Positions 56,087-64,000 of a stretch of DNA of 64,000 nucleotides are shown piece after piece. Source of the stretch: Maratus speciosus (Eukaryota > Arthropoda > Arachnida > Araneae > Salticidae); contig OZ010786.1 in the NCBI GenBank assembly GCA_963932465.1, forward strand, positions 275,808,411 to 275,872,410, read 5' to 3'. The notes below the pieces were generated by a model. The model was not told where the DNA came from, searched no databases, and was given only the letters and a program-made list of their open reading frames with translations. Each line of letters begins with the position of its first letter. Position 1 is the first letter of the stretch. Position numbers and translations under genes: made by a program.

Positions 56087-57452
56087 AAACTATTAAACAA
56101 TGTAAAATAATGGCGAACCTCTTAATACAATTTTAAACAAAATTTATCTTTTACAGAATACTTGAAATTCAATTTATTTTCAAAATTGTTTCTATGAGAT
56201 TATTCACTGCTATCTATGTTTTATTGTAAATTTGTGGAATTCAGTTTGTTACTTACATACAATTCAACTTGATGTTTTATTCGAAATACAAGCAGCAAAG
56301 TTTCCTGTTCCAAATCCTTCAAAACCACTTTTAATTAAGAGCCTCAGAGCAAATGCCAACACTTGAACTTTACAACAGGAAATGCAAATCCCAGAACCGC
56401 TTGTAAATTAAGCCGAGATTAGTTAAGTTCTGTGTTCTTTCCATTACTGCGAGAGAATCCTTAAATACTCACATTGTGCAGGAAGATCTAGTCATATCAG
56501 ACACGTTAAATTGAATTCTCAAATAATGAGAACCGAAATTTAGACTAATTAGCCTGTCTAATTATTTCATAATGTAAGATGTAGTCGAAAAGTATATTGT
56601 GAACGCTTTCCATTTATTGGATCTATTTATGTCGTAATAATAAAAATCCCTGCTTTTAAATGATTAATTAAGAAATAAATAATAAGTCACCATTAATGTA
56701 AGACGCAAATTTCTCAGAACACACACCCGCAAAGGAAAAAACTTAAAATGTTTGCTTAAGTAACGATTTCGAACTTCGGATTTTAACTATGGATTTGGGT
56801 GCTTAGAAATTTGTGTAAGATATGGAAAGGTGGCCGCCAAGACCATCATGCATAATTAAAAAAATTCGAATTTTCAGAAACACTTTATGATGTGTTTAGT
56901 AAAAGAGAAAAAGCTCTCTATCAACTACGTAGGCACTCGCCTTACATATGGTAAATTTTTAATGGAAAATTAAGTACCATAATATATAAGCTTGGAAATT
57001 TGATCTCACAGTCACAACCTTCATCTTTTTTTATAACTTTTGAAAATTTGTTTTTTTGTGGATTGAATTTATTGAAATAAATGCGTTTTTACTATATACA
57101 TACGTTGTAATAATAAAAATATATAAATGAAAATATACAGTAATAATACAAATATATATGTAGTAACTGAAAAGCAAACTCGACAAAAAAAGAGCAAAAA
57201 TCTCATTTATGAAAAATGATTTAATATTTTAAGAGCAGCGAAGTATTGTAGTACCTCTAATCATCTCCGTTCATTCTTTTACATTTAAAATTAATTTCTT
57301 TGTATCGCAACTTGACAGAGAAAAAAGAAAAAAAGAAGAGGAAAATAAAAAGAAAATATCCTTATTGGTTTTGAAAGGGAGAAATACCTATTTTTTTTCA
57401 GTTATTTAAATCAAATCGTGTTATATATTCAAATCGTGGATAATTTCAGTTA
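56087..57452. other. Unassigned AT-rich sequence
   Basis: No element or gene recognised. Confidence 0.4.
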
Positions 57453-60389
57453 TCTGTATTATAAAGGACAAACATATCTGTGCTTAACGCATACGTCATT
57501 TTGCGAATGGCAACACTTTGAAATTTGAAATGAAATTTCGGTTTTGCAATTTTCGCTACTGCAAATTTTTAAACTTCTAAACATCGCACATTTTAAATTT
57601 TTACACCGTCGTATAAGGAAAAAAATGCTCTTTTAAATGCAATTTGTTTGAAAGCTGTATCTCAATTTATTTTTGAGATATTAATTTTTTTGTAGTTTTT
57701 AATACCATTTTTCTTATCGTGGCAACAAAAGTAGTACCACATTTCTATTGAAAGTCATTGAAAGTAAACGGAAAACAGTCGAAAATAGGAGATATTGTAT
57801 CTTTTTGTTGCCAATTTCTCATAAAGCCTGAAAAAAAAGTTGAAATTAAAATATGGGCTATGTCAAGAATATTGTCTTTTATTCCGTGATATTGACGTCA
57901 TATGCACACTTTTCTATAGACGAAGTTTAAGACTGGATTGTAAAGGTGGATTGCTTTAGCGGATGCAAATGACGTCATTTTATAAAAAAGCATGTAGTAT
58001 TTTAATTATTAAACCTGAATTATGTTTTGTAGAAGTACGTTATTTTCACAGCCCAGCTGCTTTGAAATTCTTCACAGGTGAAAATGCTTCACTTTTAAAA
58101 ATAATGTAATCGAAATCACACACTGATAAAACGCAATGTTTTACAAAAATTTAGAGTGTCTTTATAAAAGAGAGGTGACATGCAAATAATAGCGATTTAT
58201 ATTACAGAAATTGATGATTCTCGCTTGGATGGATTTGCTTCGTCGAGATAGACAAGCAAACAAATAATTCGTGGTTTAAAATAATATGGTGTTCCTGAAG
58301 TTTTTGTCAAAAATTCTCTCGAATAATAAAATTTTAATGCTATTCTTTAGGACATTCTACTACAATTTTATCAAAATAACATCATTTGCTTAATTTAATT
58401 TTTCCTAATTTTATATAATCTATATATTTAAAGCACAAGTGGGTTTTTTAGTCATCTGCCCTGATCTTTCTGCTGAACCAATTTTACTAATATTTGTTTT
58501 AAATTGTAAGCTCTTCTTTTGTAGATGTGATCGCACTATCTGTTTTTTTAAATATATTTTTTTACATTTTAATTTTAAAAGTATTTTATGAAATTTCTTC
58601 AAAATGATGAAAATTAGATAGCTTTCATTATTGCAGACAAGAGAGAAATAATGAGGTATTTTTTAACTTTATTCATGCTATTTTTTGATAAAAATTCAAA
58701 ATTGTTCATAAAAATTGTTGTATAGGGTTTAGTGGCGCAAAATCTCATTAGGAGCAGAATATTATATTAGGGGCATAATAACGGAAAATGACATACTGCT
58801 TTTGAAAACACGCATTTTTCCTCTTAAATTTTCTATATTGTTTTTCCTTCTGCATGTGTACTGATACTAAGTTTCAGACACTAGGCGAAATGCTTATTTG
58901 AGTGAAAATGAAGTCATATTTAAAAGAAAACGATCATTTTCTTAGATAAAACAAAACATTTTAACACAAATGCGTCTAAAAAACATAAATTCCGGAAATT
59001 TTTACTATACGGAATTGAGATTAGAATCTCAAGTAAAGACTGTGTCTGTTCACATAAAAGATGTTGCTGACAAGCGTGACTTCAAGTTTTGAGTTTAAAT
59101 GATTTTTAAATGATCAAACAAAATACAAAAAAAAAAATTATGAATATGGATATGAGAAGTGCGTATGCAAATTTTGAGAAGGTGAAAATTGCTGTTTTCA
59201 TTCCGGGAATCCAAGCATAAGAGTCTCGATAATGACATCCTAATAATTGATCTTTAATATATTTTACTGATACAGTATCTATATTATAAAGAAAATCTGT
59301 GCATAACGCTGACGTCATTTTGCGAATGGTAACATTGTGAATGTCAACACTTCACGATCAAATTTTGGTCTTGAAATTTTCGCTACTGCAATTTTTTAAT
59401 CTTCTGACCGTCGTACATTTTCAATTTTCGTCACATAGGGAAAAAAATTTACTTTCAAATGCAATTTGATTAAAAACTGTGTTCATTGACTGATGTATTA
59501 TATTTTCTAAAATAATTTTTAAGCATGATTTTTTTTAAGTTTATCTTATCACGTACCGGTTTTAATGCATAATAATAATAAACATTTTGCACATAAAGCA
59601 ACAAACATTTTTCAGCATTTGTTTCTGTCTATTTTTGCTTAATGAAATTAATACTTAAAAATAACAACAAAAAATTTACAAATAAAAGAATAATATTAAA
59701 AAAAACCCACCAATCTAACATATTTGTGAAATACAAATTAACAAAATTAATACTTCTTTTATACACAAATAAAAGAATAATATTGAAAAATTCACAAATC
59801 TAACATATTTGTAATCGTAAAATTTAAATTTTTAGATCACCAAATAGGATTCTTTTTTTTCAAATGGAATTTGTTTGCAAAGTTCATCTCAGTTTACTGA
59901 TTGTCTACGGTTTTAAAAACAATTTTAAAGCATGAAATATTTTTTAATTTATCTATGTCGCGCGAAGCTCGATTACGAAAGATTAATCCGTTTTCCCTTA
60001 AAACAAAATAAATAGTTCATCATTTTCTTACGGCTAATATCCATTAAAAAAACTTCCCTATGAATAAATAAATAAAATAATGTAAAAAAAAACACAAATT
60101 TACCAGACATGTATAAGCTTTGAAATTATCAGAATATAAAAGGATGCCATTAGTAGCAAAATCTCTGTAAAAAATCTTAGCGTACGGCTAATAAGAAAAT
60201 ATCGCTTTTGATAAATTTCAAAAAATTATTTGATTGTATAATTCGTATTTTCCATATGAAAAATGCTTTTTTAATGTAAGTGGTCAATGTAAAAAAATTA
60301 CTGCACATAAAGAAATATTAGTTTTCAATTAAAAAAAAATGTTTTCACCTATATTCTTTAACCCGGGAAGCCCGGGTACGATCTCCTAG
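57453..60389 (+). mobile_element. Composite Helitron, copy 2 (2.9 kb)
   Basis: Starts TCTGTATTATAAAGGAC after a host A. Ends with a 7-bp hairpin ACCCGGG-AAG-CCCGGGT (60361-60377), an 8-nt spacer and CTAG at 60386-60389 before T: a textbook Helitron 3' terminus. The second 5' start, TCTATATTATAAAGAAAATC, is at 59278. Collinear with 15391-18290 throughout. The frames at 58420-58602 and 16333-16602 correspond but are AT-rich and differ by indels, so they are not taken as genes. Confidence 0.85.
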
Positions 60390-60680
60390 TTTCTATAAAA
60401 GCTATACTTGTGGAAAAGAAGACCAACAAAGTTGAGCATTTTGTTAATTTATAAACTTTCTATACCTTTATATTTTTGTTGCTTGCTTTTTAGATATTTT
60501 TTACAAAATGAAGTACATTAAATTATATCAGTCATGGACAAACCAAGAAATTTAAGTGATTGTATATGTAAATGAGATTTAATAGTCGTAAGAAAATAAA
60601 TGTAGTGGTTCAACACCAATAAAGGTCAGCTAGTTTTGAAACTGTTGTCAGTAACATTAAACATTGGGATGCAGAGTAGA
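60390..60680. other. Unassigned
   Basis: Short spacer between the Helitron and the hAT element; nothing seen. Confidence 0.4.
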
Positions 60681-60688
60681 CGCATGGC

Positions 60689-62116
60689 CAGGGTTCTCGC
60701 TGCCGCTCGCCATTGCGCCAAATCGCGACAAAATGCTTCATTTGCCGAGTAACAGAACAATTAGACTCGTCAAATTGCTAGTGCAAAATTTCTGCGCGGA
60801 TTGTGTGTGTGCTTGCCAATATACAGTCGAGATTCTTTTCCGCGTTTCTGAACGATTAATGTCGCTTTAACATGTTCATTCGCAGCGTGCCATTTACATT
60901 GCTCTTTTTATAGAGATAGTGACTTAATACAAATTCTGTCTACCAACAACCAAAGACACAGCAAGGATTATGTGATCAGTATTTCTCTATTGTCAGGTAA
61001 TCACTATTTATGTGCCGGCGTCGCATAGTTAAAAACACAAACAAAATTACTCGCATCAAGTGCAAATAGAGAAAAGTTTTGCTGGATAGTAATGTTGAAA
61101 TTAGCCATTTACCATACTATTTATTAATTGTATGTAAAGTATCATTGTCTGGTCAGTTTTTTTCTATCGGTTAGAGTCGAAATCTCATAGAAATTTTTAG
61201 TGTACATTTTCACAACGGTAAATCAAAGATGTTTTGAATTTTTATTTAGAGTGCTAAAACAATGTCTGAAACATTTGCACGTTTAGGAGACATTTAGAAT
61301 GTACTTAATTTTAATAGTTCCTGTAGCGGATAGCCGAATTCCTATTTTATAATTACAAAAAAATAGGTTATTTTAGAAAATATTAAAATAAGTTAGAAAT
61401 TACTCGCCAAACGTGCCAAATGAGGTGCATTCGTAATATAACTAGTTTTATAAATATTTTTTGCGCCTCATATTGTAGTGAATATATATTTTAGTGCACT
61501 TTATAAGCGCATATCTATTTCATTTTGTTCGAAAGGTTGTAACATCATTAAAATGCACTTGCAATATTTTTTCCCCATTGATCGTAATGTAACGGAGAAA
61601 TTTTGACTATCCCTGTAATTAAACTATACATCCGTTTTTAATAAAATTTGAAATGAATCGACAAAATTTTACAACAATTATACATTTAAAATTTAAGACC
61701 ATTTGGAAGTTTGTAACGTCTTTAAAATTCACTTGCAATAATTTTTTCGCATTGGCCGTAATGTAACGGAGAACTTTTGACTGTCCCTGTAATTAAATTA
61801 TACATCCGATTTTCCTAAAATTTGAAATGAATCGACAAAATTTTGCATCAATTATATATTTAAAATTACAGGCCATTCGGTTGGGTAGTTTTTGCCCTGT
61901 TATATGCGGTCAGACGGACCAAACGACGACTATAGGTGCTACGTATTTATATAATTTCGAACACACCTAAAAAAGGGATACAATAAGAGATTAAATATAG
62001 ATTTTTCAGTGTTTCACACCGAATCTATTTTGCTAACGCTTCTTTTCATTTGGCTACTGTTTTTTATTCCTAATTCGCCAAATCGCTAATGTTGGTCAAA
62101 GCCAGTGAGAACCCTG
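60689..62116. mobile_element. Non-autonomous hAT element, 1428 bp, perfect 8-bp duplication
   Basis: Left end CAGGGTTCTCGCTG; right end CAGTGAGAACCCTG. CGCATGGC flanks both sides (60681-60688 and 62117-62124). CAGGG...CCCTG ends with an 8-bp duplication are hAT hallmarks. Subterminal words GCGCCAAATCGCGAC (left) and TTCGCCAAATCGCTAATG (right) are shared, as is CTCGCCAAACGTGCCAAAT at 61404. No hAT transposase domain is seen; the 68-codon frame at the left end (60664-60870) is an artefact. Confidence 0.9.
61535..61880 (-). repeat. Two ~166-bp tandem units inside the hAT element
   Basis: Units at about 61540-61700 and 61710-61870 share 'TTAAAAT.CACTTGCAATA', 'CGTAATGTAACGGAGAA.TTTTGACT', 'TCCCTGTAATTAAA.TATACATCCG' and 'TTTGAAATGAATCGACAAAATTTT'. 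The TCCCTGTAA and CGTAATGTAAC words are complements of the CAGGGA / TTACATTACGG words of the CAGGG-phased repeat. Confidence 0.75.
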
Positions 62117-62264
62117 CGCATGGCCCCGTAAAATGTTTTCATTTTATAAATGAAATTGCACTGCCTTTTGCTAAACGTGACATCATTTTAGCAGACATAA
62201 TTTTTCATACATAGTTAGATTAGGCTCGTAATTACCAAAAACGTTTCTCAATGGTTAAATAAAG

Positions 62265-62403
62265 TTTAGAGAGAGTGGTGCCGATGGGATACGAACCACG
62301 GATCTCATGATCAGGAGGCGAGGACGTTAGCGTCGAGCAAAAAGCCAAGCCAGTTACTCTAAGCTAGTAACTTGCTTTGATCAAGTGAGATGAGATCGCT
62401 ACA
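62265..62403 (-). repeat. TRIM 3' terminal repeat
   Basis: Differs from the other repeat mainly by a 5-bp deletion (GCTTTGATCAAGTG versus GCTTTATACTGAGCAAGTG). Confidence 0.85.
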
Positions 62404-62621
62404 CACTCCATCCCCAGTGAGAAAGACGTGTTGCTGACGTCTGACGAGCGATATGCACTCGTGAATGATGCTGTCGTACGCATATGTGATGCGTGTGAGG
62501 ACAGGCTTTGTGCTGTGAGCGTTTCACAGGCTTTTGGATGAAGGGTGTGATTTATTTAGTGCTGCCATCTGTTGGTTATGAGAGGAGATGATTGTTGCTG
62601 AAGGTTGTTGTTTGCGTGTTT

Positions 62622-62634
62622 GTCCGGGTCACCA
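62622..62634 (-). other. TRIM primer-binding site
   Basis: TGGTGACCCGGAC on the minus strand, one base inside the 5' terminal repeat. Confidence 0.7.
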
Positions 62635-62635
62635 C

Positions 62636-62779
62636 TTTAGAGAGAGTGGTGCCGATGGGATACGAACCACGGATCTCATGATCAGGAGGCGAGAACGTTA
62701 GCGTCGAGCAAAAGGCCAAGTCAGTTACTTTAAGCTAGTAACTCGCTTTATACTGAGCAAGTGAGATGAGATCGCTACA
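62636..62779 (-). repeat. TRIM 5' terminal repeat
   Basis: Begins TGTAGCGATCTC on its own strand; longer copy of the pair. Confidence 0.85.
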
Positions 62780-62849
62780 AAAGCAGGAGAAATTCAAAAA
62801 GCTAATCAAATATAAGAGAAAATTATATCATGTGATGCATCGTAGTAAA

Positions 62850-63500
62850 GCGTTTAATTTTTAACATTTTGCAACATAGTTAAAAAGATAGTTTGCAGTG
62901 TATTTTAATGACATTACGCTATTTTAAATGTATTGAAATTGCCTGAAGTTACTGAATTTCACTACAAGATGATTACTATAGAATAGGGTGTTTATAGCAT
63001 TCATCGTTCATTTGCAGGGACATACATACAAAAGAAATCGGTTACAGTAACTGTCTTTGAGCAATAATTGCTGGTTGTGCGTTTTCAATTTAGATATGCG
63101 CTTCTAAATTTAACTAACTTTTGCATGTTACTCGTTGTGCATAAATTCTATACCTCGTATACAGGGCCACATAAAAACAATTCACGTACCACTCTCCTTA
63201 TTGCTGAAGGGTAATTTTCAACTGTAGTATATATTTCTTGAATGTACTAATTTTTGAATGCATGTAGTTTATAGATACAATATATATCATATATCTACTC
63301 AAAGAATTTGGATAATTTTTTGACTGTAGATGGGAATTGCTGTAATTGGGTTTTCAAATGTGTTATGCATTTCCAAATGGTTCCATTACGCATCCTATTT
63401 CAACGTATTAAACGGTGAAATCCTGTTACACTATTATGTATGTGTTGGAAAGTTTTTAATAATCTATGTTCGATGCATGATTTTTTTTTCTTGTTCAGAA
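62850..63500 (+). repeat. CAGGG-phased repeat, copy 7
   Basis: GAATTTCACTACAAGATG, TATAGAATAGGGTGTTTATAG, TTTGCAGGGACATACATAC (63010), then GCATAAATTCTATACC and GTATACAGGGCCACATAAA (63158), 'GTGTTGGAAAG' and 'GCATGATTTTTTTT'. Phase spacing is about 148 bp. Confidence 0.65.
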
Positions 63501-63799
63501 TGAATATATATATACATATGTATGTAAGACGCAATTTTCATCGACGGAATTGTTCTATTCTTTTGAATAGCATGTGGAAGGAAGATTTCTTCTAAACGCC
63601 AAGCCCTGACTATAAATACAAACTCAGTGTTTTTCTGTTTGATAAAGTCCTCATAAGAAATATTTTATTTTACTAATCATCCACACGAGCAGGTTAATTA
63701 CTAACACAAACATTTTCGAAAATATCATTTAACGGAAAACAGCTATCACTTTACATTAGCTTTTCCAATAATTTCATTTTAATTTTCAAGACTTGTCCG

Positions 63800-63835
<36 letters not shown>

Positions 63836-63874
63836 TTAAAATTCAGAAATTTTCCAAGCGGATAGGATTAGAAA
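63501..63874. other. Unassigned; (TA)n at 63803-63831
   Basis: A TA microsatellite near the end; otherwise nothing recognised. If 63875 begins a gene this would be upstream or intronic sequence. Confidence 0.4.
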
Positions 63875-64000
63875 ATGGATCAAGAAGCTGAATGCACACC
63901 TATTCCAATCACAGAAGAAATACGTGAAATTATGGGTCAGATAATTGAAGTTATTAGTGTGACTGAAAATTTTGAAGCTATCAGCATTGTGTCTGACAAT
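63875..64000 (+). CDS. Possible start of a host gene or exon, cut by the window end
   Basis: ATG at 63875 opens 42 codons without a stop to the last base (MDQEAECTPIPITEEIREIM, then GQIIEVISVTENFEAISIVSDN). It is acidic and protein-like in composition, unlike the chance frames elsewhere. An in-frame TAG lies two codons upstream, and the start context (GAAAATGG) is favourable. GGATTAG before it could also serve as a splice acceptor, making this an internal or first coding exon. No family recognised. Since only 126 bp are visible, a transposon ORF is equally possible. Confidence 0.4.
   Translation, partial: MDQEAECTPIPITEEIREIMGQIIEVISVTENFEAISIVSDN

Larger units (their letters stand above)
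62265..62779 (-). mobile_element. TRIM: terminal-repeat retrotransposon in miniature, 515 bp
   Basis: Direct terminal repeats 62265-62403 (139 bp) and 62636-62779 (144 bp) enclose 232 bp. On the minus strand they begin TGTAGCGATCTCATC and end CACTCTCTAAA. Next to the 5' repeat is TGGTGACCCGGAC (62634-62622), a primer-binding site of the TGGTGACCC type reported for CsRn1-like gypsy elements. Before the 3' repeat is a purine-rich GGGGATGGAG. AAAG flanks both sides (62261-62264, 62780-62783). There is no coding capacity; it must rely on an autonomous partner. GGTTCGTATCC in the repeat resembles a tRNA B box but no cloverleaf forms. Confidence 0.85.

Noticed and set aside
62265..62403. tRNA gene or tRNA-derived SINE
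   Set aside because: GGTTCGTATCC resembles a B box and CACCA a CCA tail, but the T-arm stem does not pair; LTR-like repeats, primer-binding site and purine tract explain the locus better.
1..64000. CRISPR arrays, bacterial promoters, riboswitches, rRNA
   Set aside because: None were seen; tandem arrays here have homologous units without unique spacers, and the sequence is eukaryotic repeat DNA.

Overview
The window reads as intergenic, repeat-saturated DNA from an AT-rich animal genome. An arthropod is likely and an arachnid such as a spider is possible; this is judged from the mixture of RTE, mariner, Helitron, hAT-like and piggyBac-like remnants and was not tested by any search. I found no complete host gene, no rRNA or tRNA gene, no CRISPR array and no bacterial-type operon. 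The only candidate host coding sequence is a 42-codon open start at the right edge (63875-64000).

Nearly everything that can be interpreted is mobile DNA, often nested, and in several places a sister repeat copy inside the window supplies the empty site. 0-6.7 kb: a minus-strand Helitron candidate (1357-3241), a foldback repeat (3.9-4.7 kb), two mariner 3' ends in inverted orientation (5.1-5.8 kb), and a Helitron 3' terminus (6627). 7.7-14.2 kb: a nest of short terminal-inverted-repeat elements (MITEs); seven carry matching 8-bp target duplications, and most share internal words (TTGGCG/CGCCAA, GGTAACCCGG) although their outer ends differ. 12374-18408: a 6-kb TTAA-flanked piggyBac-like insertion in a CAGGG-phased repeat, itself filled by two MITEs, Helitrons and a second TTAA element. 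15391-18290 and 57453-60389 are two copies of one 2.9-kb Helitron that carries two 5' ends.

23.1-32.2 kb: the endonuclease/linker part and the reverse-transcriptase part of RTE-type non-LTR retrotransposon ORFs, both decayed, separated by 7 kb of other repeats, including a minus-strand Helitron candidate holding a 5 x ~325-bp tandem array. 32.3-41.4 kb: copies of a dispersed ~0.85-kb unit, a 5 x ~145-bp array, a ~70-bp-TIR element, and a 2.7-kb element with ~350-bp inverted ends and TTA duplications that interrupts one copy of a tandem duplication. 41.8-51.4 kb: head-to-tail copies of a 2.3-kb family ending in TACGGAACCCTAA; one copy is interrupted by a Helitron and another by a pol-less LTR retrotransposon (LTRs 47595-47889 and 50517-50810) with an Asn/Arg/Tyr/Ser-rich ORF next to its polypurine tract. 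51.4-64 kb: an inverted-repeat MITE, degraded coding-like DNA, a GGGCC-rich element, a piggyBac-type MITE, the second composite Helitron, a 1.43-kb non-autonomous hAT with a perfect 8-bp duplication, a 515-bp TRIM with primer-binding site and polypurine tract, and another CAGGG repeat.

No genes here work together as a pathway. What the window records is an order of insertions. Repeat boundaries come from reading by eye; coordinates described as approximate may be off by tens of bases.
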